Assembly: GCA_030018505.1 (NCBI GenBank)
Contig: JASEHO010000007.1
Coordinates: forward strand, 1-26,960
Origin: a bacterium
Lineage (GTDB): Bacteria > UBA9089 > UBA9088 > JAGUXG01
Length of the DNA: 26,960 bases
Direction of reading: 5' to 3'
Shown piece after piece: positions 15,132 to 21,212 of the stretch. The notes beneath the pieces were generated by a model. It made no database searches. It had not been told where the DNA came from and worked only from the letters and a program-made list of their open reading frames with translations. Positions within the stretch are counted from its first letter, which is position 1, and every line of letters starts with the position of its first letter. Position numbers and translations under genes: made by a program.

Positions 15132-15256
15132 TTGACAGCAGTTTTCCGTCGTCTAAGAATAGCCACGCCCAATTCTATTTGGCTAAGAATAGGACATTTC
15201 TATTTTGCTGTAACACAAGAAATATCTTGACAGGAAAAAGAAGATGAGATTATAAT
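15132..15256 (+). promoter_or_regulatory. rpsL operon promoter region (main promoter 15227-15256, leaderless geometry)
   Basis: The main promoter is TTGACA (15227-15232), an 18-bp spacer and TATAAT (15251-15256), both perfect, with seven bases to ATG 15264. A second TTGACA at 15132-15137 has only a weak -10 (AAGAAT at 15155-15160) and is doubtful. A 10-bp direct repeat, CTAAGAATAG, lies at 15153-15162 and 15183-15192 and could be a binding site. The rest of the 268-bp gap between thrC and rpsL shows no gene. Confidence 0.75.
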
Positions 15257-15263
15257 ACCTGTT

Positions 15264-15638
15264 ATGCCAACAATTAATCAGCTTATCAAGCACGGAAGGA
15301 AGCCAATAAAGAAGAAGAAGAAGGTTCCTGCCTTAAAACAGTGCCCTCAGAGAAAAGGTGTATGTGTTAGGGTTTATACGGTAACACCAAAGAAGCCGAA
15401 CTCTGCTTTACGAAAAGTAGCCAGGGTCAGGCTTACTTCGGGCCATGAAGTTACCTCATATATTCCAGGAATTGGGCATAACCTTCAGGAGCATTCAGTT
15501 GTCCTTGTTCACGGAGGAAGGGTGAAAGACCTCCCTGGAGTCCGATATCATACTATTCGTGGAACATTAGATACACTTGGTGTTGCCAATAGAAAGAAGG
15601 CAAGGTCAAGGTATGGAGCAAAGAAACCTAAGAGATGA
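15264..15638 (+). CDS. rpsL: 30S ribosomal protein S12
   Basis: The 124-residue protein has the normal length and signature PTINQLIKHGR, the decoding-site loop TPKKPNSALRKVARVRL with Lys/Pro/Asn in the streptomycin region, and the second conserved loop PGVRYHTIRGTLD. It acts in the decoding centre of the small subunit. ATG 15264 is only seven bases after the -10 box and lacks a Shine-Dalgarno, so a leaderless message is predicted. It overlaps rplT by 4 bp (ATGA). It opens an operon that runs at least to rpsG and fabG and probably to nirJ2/ahbD. Confidence 0.98.
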   Translation: MPTINQLIKHGRKPIKKKKKVPALKQCPQRKGVCVRVYTVTPKKPNSALRKVARVRLTSGHEVTSYIPGIGHNLQEHSVVLVHGGRVKDLPGVRYHTIRGTLDTLGVANRKKARSRYGAKKPKR

Positions 15639-15979
15639 GAGCTACATCAGCTGTTGCCAGAAAAAAGAAACATAATAAGATCCATAAGCTATCCAAAGGC
15701 TATTGGGGAGCAAGGTCAAGGTGGTATAAGATTGCCAAAGAGGCTGTAGCCAGGGCACATAGATATGCTTATATCTCCAGAAGACTGAAGAAGAGGGATT
15801 TTAGGGCACTTTGGATTTTAAGGATAAATGCAGCCTGCCGTCTCTCTGGTCTAACCTATAGCCAGTTTATCTCCCAGATGAAGAAGAAAGGTATAGAGCT
15901 TAATAGAAAGATTTTAGCAGACCTGGCTGTAAAGGATCCATCTGCATTCAATTCTCTAATAGAAAAGGTGAAAGGATAA
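15635..15979 (+). CDS. rplT: 50S ribosomal protein L20
   Basis: The 114-residue protein is typical L20: a basic N-terminal arm (KKKHNKIHKLSKGYWGARS), the helix YKIAKEAVARAHRYAYISRR, and the globular FRALWILRINAACRLSGLTYS. L20 is an early 23S rRNA-binding assembly protein. It normally sits in infC-rpmI-rplT, where it also represses its own operon. Here it is placed exactly between rpsL and rpsG, with a 4-bp overlap upstream and a 1-bp overlap downstream, so it is a fully integrated operon member. No infC or rpmI is present in the window. Confidence 0.97.
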   Translation: MRATSAVARKKKHNKIHKLSKGYWGARSRWYKIAKEAVARAHRYAYISRRLKKRDFRALWILRINAACRLSGLTYSQFISQMKKKGIELNRKILADLAVKDPSAFNSLIEKVKG

Positions 15980-16449
15980 TGCCAAGAAAAAAATATAGAA
16001 AACCAGTTCAAAAACAAGTTGACTCTATTTATAGCAGTCTTTTAGTGACAAAATTTATCAATGCCTTGATGAGAAAGGGAAAGAAAAGCTTGGCTCAAAA
16101 AATCGTTTATTCTGCCATTAATATCATTCAGGAAAAGATGCAAAAAGATGGCTTTGCCATTTTTCAGACGGCTATTGATAATGCCAGACCAAGGGTGGCA
16201 GTGAAGCCCAGAAGGGTTGGTGGCGCAACATATCAAGTTCCACAAGAGGTTAGAAAGAATAGGTCTATCTTCCTTGCCTTAAAATGGCTTATAAGCAATG
16301 CTAAGGCAAGAAAGGGAAGGCCTATGGAAGAGAAATTAGCCCAAGAGCTAATGGATGCCGCAAATAATACAGGAGCCTCCATAAAGAAGAAGCAAGACAC
16401 CCATAAAATGGCTGAGTCAAACAAAGCCTTTTCCCATTACAGGTGGTGA
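15979..16449 (+). CDS. rpsG: 30S ribosomal protein S7
   Basis: The 156-residue protein has the S7 signatures: PRKKYRKPV at the N-terminus, LVTKFINALMRKGKKSLAQKIVY, the rRNA-binding ARPRVAVKPRRVGGATYQVP, and KWLISNAKARKGRPMEEKLAQEL. It binds the 3' major domain of 16S rRNA at the head of the small subunit. Its start shares one base with the rplT stop. In most bacteria fusA and tuf follow rpsG, but here fabG does, overlapping by 7 bp, so the str operon has been rearranged on both sides of S7. Confidence 0.98.
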   Translation: MPRKKYRKPVQKQVDSIYSSLLVTKFINALMRKGKKSLAQKIVYSAINIIQEKMQKDGFAIFQTAIDNARPRVAVKPRRVGGATYQVPQEVRKNRSIFLALKWLISNAKARKGRPMEEKLAQELMDAANNTGASIKKKQDTHKMAESNKAFSHYRW

Positions 16450-17153
16450 AGACCGCAGTTGTTACTGGGGGAGGAAGGGGGATTGGCGAGGCTATTGTCA
16501 AAAGGCTTGATGCAGAGGGTGTCCAGATTGCTATTTTTGATCTTCAATCCGCAAATCATCTATCCAGCCAACTTAAAAACCCGTCTAAAACTATCTCCGT
16601 TGATGTCAAAAGTGAAGAATCTGTCAGCTCTGCCATCAAAGAAGTGGTCAATGAATGGGGTCGCCTCGACATTTTAGTCAATAACGCCGGGATTACTAAA
16701 GACGGTTTAGCTATCAGGATGAAAGATGATGATTGGCAGGCAGTTTTGGATATAAACCTGACAGGTGCTTTCTATTGCTCAAGAGAAGCCCTTAAGGTGA
16801 TGATGAAACAAAGAGAGGGTGTTATTATAAACATCTCCTCTGTTATTGGAATGAGAGGGAATATGGGTCAGGCAAACTATGCAGCTTCTAAGGGTGGGCT
16901 TATTGCCTTAACCAAAACATTGGCAAAGGAGATGGCAGAAAGGAATATCAGAGTCAATGCCATAGCCCCTGGATTTATAGAGACAGAGATGACCAAGAGA
17001 CTCGGACAACCTGTAAAAGACGAGATTCTAAAAAGGATTCCCCTTAAGCGGTTTGGCACAATAGACGAGGTAGCAGAGCTTGTTAGCTTTCTTACTAAGG
17101 CAGAATATATCACCGGACAGGTTATCGTCATAGACGGAGGGCTTTTTATATAA
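16443..17153 (+). CDS. fabG: 3-oxoacyl-ACP reductase (SDR family)
   Basis: It reduces 3-ketoacyl-ACP with NADPH in type II fatty acid synthesis. This classical 236-residue SDR has the cofactor motif TGGGRGIG (8-15), NNAG (80-83), the catalytic Ser133 in NISSVIG, Tyr146 and Lys150 in NYAASK, and the PG motif AIAPGFIETEM. The start is GTG at 16443 (or the next GTG, 16446) with overlap into rpsG; AGGTG just upstream may serve as a site. Other SDR reactions cannot be fully excluded, but identity to FabG motifs is high. No other fatty acid genes are nearby. Confidence 0.9.
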   Translation: MVKTAVVTGGGRGIGEAIVKRLDAEGVQIAIFDLQSANHLSSQLKNPSKTISVDVKSEESVSSAIKEVVNEWGRLDILVNNAGITKDGLAIRMKDDDWQAVLDINLTGAFYCSREALKVMMKQREGVIINISSVIGMRGNMGQANYAASKGGLIALTKTLAKEMAERNIRVNAIAPGFIETEMTKRLGQPVKDEILKRIPLKRFGTIDEVAELVSFLTKAEYITGQVIVIDGGLFI

Positions 17154-17157
17154 AATA

Positions 17158-17604
17158 ATGGAAAGTAAAAAAACAGTAAATAAGATAAGCAAGATTTTTG
17201 TCTTAATAGATGATGTAGTTCATATTATTGTCGCCCTGCTTTTGGTAGGAGCGGCATTTCTTCTACTTTATGAGGCAGGATTATCCTTGAAAGAGGTAAA
17301 TAAGCAGGCTGCCTTTCAGATGATCTCTGACCTTCTCTTTGTTCTGGTAATTATGGAGTTTCTTTGGAGCATTATTAGGTATCTAAAAAGACTTCCCTTT
17401 TCCATCAAGCCTTTTCTCTATGTAGGGATAATCTCATCAATCAGGGGAATGGTGGTGGTTGAGGCAAAATTAGCCACAGGTTCTGGCAAAGAGATCCTTT
17501 ATTTTCAATTGGCTGAAATAGGTGTAGCGGCTCTTGTTGTCTTTATCTTTGTCCTCTCTTTACACCTTCTTTCCAAAACACCTACAGTTTCTATTGATGA
17601 ATGA
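17158..17604 (+). CDS. psiE: PsiE-family small membrane protein
   Basis: The 148-residue protein has four predicted membrane helices (about 18-40, 53-73, 83-100 and 115-140). The family patterns are visible: FVLIDDVVHIIVALLLVGAA, an Asp/Leu-rich second helix ISDLLFVLVIMEFLW, and VGIISSIRGMVVVE. PsiE proteins were named for phosphate-starvation induction in E. coli and have no defined biochemical role. It begins 4 bp after fabG and overlaps none of panC if panC starts at 17618. The gene symbol denotes the family only. Confidence 0.75.
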   Translation: MESKKTVNKISKIFVLIDDVVHIIVALLLVGAAFLLLYEAGLSLKEVNKQAAFQMISDLLFVLVIMEFLWSIIRYLKRLPFSIKPFLYVGIISSIRGMVVVEAKLATGSGKEILYFQLAEIGVAALVVFIFVLSLHLLSKTPTVSIDE

Positions 17605-17617
17605 TGGAGCTATTTCA

Positions 17618-18451
17618 ATGGAAGTAATAAAAAACCCTTCGGAAATGCAGGCTATAGCAGACAAAATAAGACAGACAAAAAGGATAGGGCTTGTCCCTAC
17701 AATGGGCGCTCTTCACAAGGGTCATATAAGCTTAATAGAATCCGCAAAAAAAGAGACAGATTTTGTTGTTGTTTCTATATTTGTCAATCCCATTCAGTTT
17801 GGCCCAACAGAGGATTATAAAAGCTATCCAAGACCTTATGATGAAGACCAGAAGATATTGGAAGATTTAGGTGTAGATCTGCTCTTTTTTCCATTTGCAA
17901 TAGACCTATATCCAAACCCACAGACCACCTTTATCAACATCCGAGGGTTAGAAAATTTGCTTTGTGGAAAGATTAGAAAGAGGCACTTCAAGGGCGTTTT
18001 GACTGTTGTGGCAAAGCTATTTAACATTACAAAACCCCATTCTGCCTTTTTTGGACAAAAAGACTACCAACAGGCACTAATGATAAGAGTAATGACAAAT
18101 GAACTGAATTTTGATGTCAGGATACGGGTTCTTCCAACTATCAGAGAAGAGGATGGTTTAGCTATCTCTTCAAGAAACATCTATCTTTCTGACGATGAAA
18201 GAAGAAAGGCAAGTATTCTCTATCTATCCCTAAAAGAGGCAGAGAAACTTCTTAAGAAAGGAGAGAAACCCATAAGCATAGTAGAAAGGCAAAAACTTTT
18301 GATAGAGAGAGAGGGTTTAATCCCTGATTACTTTGAGATAGCAGATCCAGAGACCCTCAAGCCAGTGGATGGGTTAGGAAGCGGTGCAGTCATTATTGTT
18401 GCCGCAAAAATAGGAAAGACCAGACTGATTGACAATCTTATCGTTCAGTAA
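17618..18451 (+). CDS. panC: pantothenate synthetase
   Basis: It joins pantoate and beta-alanine with ATP, the last step to pantothenate (coenzyme A precursor). It is a class I-tRNA-synthetase-like nucleotidyltransferase with the HIGH-type motif PTMGALHKGH (27-36), the conserved SIFVNPIQFGPTEDY, and ISSRN in the late loop. From 17618 it is 277 residues, near the family norm of 280. The frame is open further upstream into psiE. I chose 17618 because GGAG lies 8 bases before it and the family begins here; ATG 17597 is possible. No panB or panD is in the window. The stop shares one base with the next start. Confidence 0.95.
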   Translation: MEVIKNPSEMQAIADKIRQTKRIGLVPTMGALHKGHISLIESAKKETDFVVVSIFVNPIQFGPTEDYKSYPRPYDEDQKILEDLGVDLLFFPFAIDLYPNPQTTFINIRGLENLLCGKIRKRHFKGVLTVVAKLFNITKPHSAFFGQKDYQQALMIRVMTNELNFDVRIRVLPTIREEDGLAISSRNIYLSDDERRKASILYLSLKEAEKLLKKGEKPISIVERQKLLIEREGLIPDYFEIADPETLKPVDGLGSGAVIIVAAKIGKTRLIDNLIVQ

Positions 18452-19563
18452 TGATCATATCATGGAACACAACTTACGAATGCAACTTAAGGTGTAGGCA
18501 CTGCTATCGGGATGCAGGAGCAAAAAGAGAGGGTGAGCTATCAAAAAAGGAGGGGCTCTTGCTTTTAGAAGAGATAGCCAACGCAGGGTTTAAGATAGTT
18601 GTCTTTTCTGGAGGAGAACCGCTTTTACGCAAGGACATTTATGAACTGATAGCTCATGCTAAATCTTTAGGCATTAGACCTGTGCTTGGCACAAATGGAA
18701 CCTTGCTCACAGAAGATGTTGCCGGAAAGCTAAAAGCATCTGGCACAGAAAGGATTGGAATATCCCTTGACTCACCAGATCCAGAAATCCACGATGAGTT
18801 TAGACAGAGGAAAGGTTCATACGATGCAACAATTGCCGGGATAGAGAATTGTAGAAAACAGGGTTTGGAATTTCAGATACACACCACCTTGATGGATTTT
18901 AATGAAGGGGATTTAGAAAGGATAACAGATTTAGCTGTGAACCTCGGAGCCTCTGCCCATCACATATTCTTTGTTGTTCCTGTGGGGAGAGCAGAAAGAG
19001 TCAGGAATATAGAGGAAGGAGTTAAAAGTGAAAAGTTAAAAGTTAAAAGTGAAAAACAAGGAGACAAGAGACAGGGGATAAGAGATAGAAGGAAGGAGTT
19101 AGAGCACGAAACCCAGAACATAGAATATAGAACCTTGAAGGCAGAAAGGTATGAGGGTATATTACGAAGAATTTTATATAAGCAGAAAGAGGTAGGGATA
19201 GAGCTGAAGCCTGTTTGTGCCCCTCAGTTTGTGAGAATAGCCAGAGAGATGGGGACTGCCTTGCGATTTAACCAGGGATGCCTTGCTGGAATAAGCTATT
19301 GCTGCATTCTACCAGAGGGTGATCTTCATCCCTGCCCATACCTGCCTGTTAATTGCGGTAACATCAGGGAGAAAGGTTTTCTCCATATTTGGCAAAATAG
19401 CGAGGTCTTTAAGAACCTAAGGAAAAAAGGCTATAGCGGAAAATGTGGAGTATGCAAATATAAAGAAATTTGTGGAGGTTGTCGGGCAAGTAGCTTCCAG
19501 TATTCTGGAGACTACGAAGCCTCTGACCCCTGGTGCTTATATGGGGCTCTTCCCGGAATATAG
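18451..19563 (+). CDS. ahbD: radical SAM/SPASM heme-biosynthesis protein, NirJ2/AhbD type
   Basis: The N-terminus MIISWNTTYECNLRCRHCYR carries the [4Fe-4S]-SAM cysteines Cys11, Cys15 and Cys18 and matches the NirJ2 clade. SGGEPLLRKD (53-62) is the SAM-binding region. The C-terminal twitch has many cysteines (256, 277, 284, 285, 295, 302, 332, 335, 341, 344, 362), including KCGVCKYKEICGGCRA, as in AhbD. AhbD oxidatively decarboxylates Fe-coproporphyrin III to heme. The neighbours ahbA and ahbB support the siroheme-dependent route; NirJ2 in heme d1-type synthesis is the alternative. Residues about 190-229 form an insertion absent from the family, rich in Lys, Glu, Arg and Gln and encoded by satellite-like DNA. 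It sits between the SAM domain and the SPASM domain and keeps the frame. Confidence 0.88.
   Translation: MIISWNTTYECNLRCRHCYRDAGAKREGELSKKEGLLLLEEIANAGFKIVVFSGGEPLLRKDIYELIAHAKSLGIRPVLGTNGTLLTEDVAGKLKASGTERIGISLDSPDPEIHDEFRQRKGSYDATIAGIENCRKQGLEFQIHTTLMDFNEGDLERITDLAVNLGASAHHIFFVVPVGRAERVRNIEEGVKSEKLKVKSEKQGDKRQGIRDRRKELEHETQNIEYRTLKAERYEGILRRILYKQKEVGIELKPVCAPQFVRIAREMGTALRFNQGCLAGISYCCILPEGDLHPCPYLPVNCGNIREKGFLHIWQNSEVFKNLRKKGYSGKCGVCKYKEICGGCRASSFQYSGDYEASDPWCLYGALPGI
19021..19055 (+). repeat. five 7-bp satellite units inside ahbD
   Basis: GTTAAAA, GTGAAAA, GTTAAAA, GTTAAAA and GTGAAAA run head to tail from 19021 and encode VKSEKLKVKSEK. The same heptamer, on the other strand, forms the satellite at 11917-11942. 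The following 80 or so bases (to about 19140) are also low-complexity and have no counterpart in the NirJ2/AhbD family. Confidence 0.85.
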
Positions 19564-19572
19564 TGGATAGAT

Positions 19573-19672
19573 AGAACTCATTTCAAAATTAGCAATGTAA
19601 AATTAGCAATTAGCAATGGAAGAGAACTCATTTCAAAATTAGCAATGTAAAATTAGCAATTAGCAATGGAAG
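19573..19672 (+). repeat. 50-bp perfect tandem duplication at the start of the four-helix-bundle gene
   Basis: Positions 19573-19622 and 19623-19672 are identical. Each copy contains AAAATTAGCAATTAGCA followed by ATGGAAGAG. In copy 2 that ATG (19666) starts the four-helix-bundle gene. In copy 1 (ATG 19616) the frame stops after eight codons. The duplication therefore copied the inverted repeat together with the gene start. Confidence 0.95.
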
Positions 19673-20037
19673 AGAAAGAGAAGAAGACGGGTAATGATCT
19701 GGCGGAGCGTCTGCTTGATTTTGCCGTAAGCATAATTAAGCTTGTCAATGCCTTGCCCAGTACTGTTGTTGGCAGACACATCAAAGGCCAGCTCTTACGA
19801 TCAGGAACCTCTGGAGGCTCTAATTATGAAGATGCCCGTGGAGCTGAATCAAGGGCCGATTTTATCCACAAGTTAGGTGTTGTTCTTAAGGAACTCAAAG
19901 AATCCAGATTCTGGATGAGGATTATTTATCGGACTAACTTGGTCAACCCTAAAAGCGTTAAACCACTTATTTGTGAATGTGAAGAACTGTGTGCCATCGT
20001 TGCAAAAAGCATTATCACAGCCAAAGAAAAGAAATAA
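19666..20037 (+). CDS. four-helix-bundle protein (23S rRNA intervening-sequence protein family)
   Basis: The 123-residue protein is typical of the family: NDLAERLLDFAVSIIKLVNA, VGRHIKGQLLRSGTSGGSNY, EDARGAESRADFIHKLGVVL, and a last helix ending AIVAKSIITAKEKK. Such proteins were first found in intervening sequences of 23S rRNA genes and are also common as free genes; pentameric structures are known but the function is not. No rRNA is near. The gene is enclosed by a perfect 17-bp inverted repeat (19649-19665 and 20046-20062) that ends directly at the ATG and lies 8 bp past the stop. It sits between ahbD and ahbA on the same strand, with no Shine-Dalgarno. It looks inserted. Confidence 0.88.
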   Translation: MEEKEKKTGNDLAERLLDFAVSIIKLVNALPSTVVGRHIKGQLLRSGTSGGSNYEDARGAESRADFIHKLGVVLKELKESRFWMRIIYRTNLVNPKSVKPLICECEELCAIVAKSIITAKEKK

Positions 20038-20045
20038 TTTTAAAA

Positions 20046-20105
20046 TGCTAATTGCTAATTTTGCAATTTGCAATGAAATTTTTGATGTTACCGAGCAATA
20101 ATTCG
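20046..20105 (+). repeat. right inverted repeat of the four-helix-bundle cassette and flank
   Basis: TGCTAATTGCTAATTTT (20046-20062) is the exact complement of 19649-19665. TTTGCAATTTGCAATG follows, then GTTACCGAGCAATAATTCG (20087-20105), which matches 742-760 in the tRNA-proximal repeat (16 of 19). Confidence 0.85.
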
Positions 20106-20118
20106 TGATGAGCCTTAT

Positions 20119-20571
20119 ATGGACAAGACCAATAGAAAGATTCTGGACGAGATACAGAAAGATTTTCCTGTCTGCCAAAGACCATTTAAGGCATTGGCAG
20201 AGAGGCTAAATATGGATGAAGATGAGGTCTTTAATAGGATTTGCGACCTAAAGGCAAGAGGGATCATCAGAAGGATTGGTGCCTCCTTTGACTCAAGAAG
20301 ATTAGGCTGGACAAGCACATTAGTGGCAATGAAACTCCCATCTTACTTATTAGAGAAGATACAGGATATATTCAACCAATATGATGAAATAACCCACTCC
20401 TATCTGCGAGATGATGAGTATAACCTCTGGTTTACAGTAATTGCCCCATCAAAAAAGAGGATCTCTTCTATCCTTTCAGAGATAGAGGAAAAGACAGGGA
20501 TTTCAGAGATGCTTAATTTGCCAGCCCTGCAAAGGTTTAAGGTAGAAGCTATCTTCAGGCTAAGAAGATGA
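20119..20571 (+). CDS. ahbA: siroheme decarboxylase subunit AhbA-like (Lrp/AsnC-type fold)
   Basis: The 150-residue protein begins with a winged-helix segment (LDEIQKDFPVCQRPFKALAE ... MDEDEVFNRICDLKARGIIR) and continues as an Lrp/AsnC effector-type domain. The family signs are FPVCQRPF, RRIGASFDSRRLGW, and ITHSYLRDDEYNLWFTVIA, where His and Arg near the heme-binding position replace the transcription-factor features. AhbA and AhbB together decarboxylate siroheme to didecarboxysiroheme. It follows the four-helix-bundle cassette by 81 bp, overlaps ahbB by 4 bp (ATGA), and is near ahbD. It is unlikely to be a DNA regulator. The NirD/G/H/L homologues of heme d1 synthesis are the alternative. Confidence 0.9.
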   Translation: MDKTNRKILDEIQKDFPVCQRPFKALAERLNMDEDEVFNRICDLKARGIIRRIGASFDSRRLGWTSTLVAMKLPSYLLEKIQDIFNQYDEITHSYLRDDEYNLWFTVIAPSKKRISSILSEIEEKTGISEMLNLPALQRFKVEAIFRLRR

Positions 20572-21041
20572 AGTTTAATAAAATAGATAGAGAGATTATC
20601 AAGGAGATAAGTGGTGACTTGCCTCTTCTTAAGTCACCGTATCAAGCAGTCGCTGCGAAGATAGGTATAGGCGAGGAAGAGTTATTAACCAGAATAGATG
20701 AGTATAAGAGAGAAGGAATGATCAGAAGGATGGCTGCTTATCTTTATCATATCCCTGCAGGCTTTTCTTTTAATGCTATGGTAGTTTGGAGGGTAGAGCC
20801 TCAGGATGTTGAGAGGATAGGCAAAGAGATCTCTGAGTTTTCAGGGGTTACCCATTGCTATGAGAGGAAGACGAATTCTATCTGGAGATATAATCTCTTT
20901 ACGATGATACACGGAAGAAAGAATGGGGAGTGTGAAGATTTGGTAAGGAAAATGGCAGAAAAGACAGGGATAAAAGAGTTCAGGCTCTTGAATACCAAGA
21001 AAGAGTTGAAGAAGAGAAGCCCAAGATATGAGTGGGATTGA
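20568..21041 (+). CDS. ahbB: siroheme decarboxylase subunit AhbB-like (Lrp/AsnC-type fold)
   Basis: The 157-residue partner of AhbA has the same winged-helix plus alpha-beta layout: DLPLLKSPYQAVAAKIGI, MIRRMAAYLYHIPAGF, NAMVVWRVEP, and GVTHCYERKTN with the His/Tyr pair, followed by YNLFTMIHGR and the AhbB-like tail TKKELKKRSPRYEWD. The MVVWRV and LKK-S-x-R-Y tail mark it as the B rather than the A subunit. The start overlaps the ahbA stop by 4 bp, consistent with a heterodimer. No other heme genes are in the window. Confidence 0.9.
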   Translation: MKFNKIDREIIKEISGDLPLLKSPYQAVAAKIGIGEEELLTRIDEYKREGMIRRMAAYLYHIPAGFSFNAMVVWRVEPQDVERIGKEISEFSGVTHCYERKTNSIWRYNLFTMIHGRKNGECEDLVRKMAEKTGIKEFRLLNTKKELKKRSPRYEWD

Positions 21042-21194
21042 TACCGAGAATAGTTTACCTAAATAAATTGAAATTCCAATAAATGGTTGTACCATAAAAC
21101 ATGCTGTAGTGCGTGATGCGTAGTGCGTGGAGCGTAATACAGTAAGACGCAGAACGCTTATAATTTTTGGTAAACCTGTTGCTTTTGAGTATTA
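21042..21194. repeat. repeat-bearing gap between ahbB and murC
   Basis: GATACCGAGAATAGTTTACC starts at 21040 and resembles 550-578, which has the same ATACCGA and GTTTACCTAA blocks. GTTTACC at 21053-21059 faces GGTAAAC at 21169-21175. Between them GTAGTGCGTG occurs twice (21106-21115 and 21120-21129) in a GCGT-rich run unlike the surroundings. A TATTAT at 21189-21194 with TTGGTA 17 bp upstream is a weak murC promoter candidate. Confidence 0.5.
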
Positions 21195-21212
21195 TTGACC
21201 TTTCTTTATAAA

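Noticed and set aside
19580..19672. CRISPR-like repeats in the 50-bp tandem duplication
   Set aside because: Only two abutting copies with no spacers; this is a simple tandem duplication covering a gene start.
20119..21041. Two Lrp/AsnC-type transcription regulators
   Set aside because: The fold is Lrp-like, but the RRIGA, HSYLRDDEYNLWFT and THCYER segments and the heme-gene context identify siroheme decarboxylase subunits.
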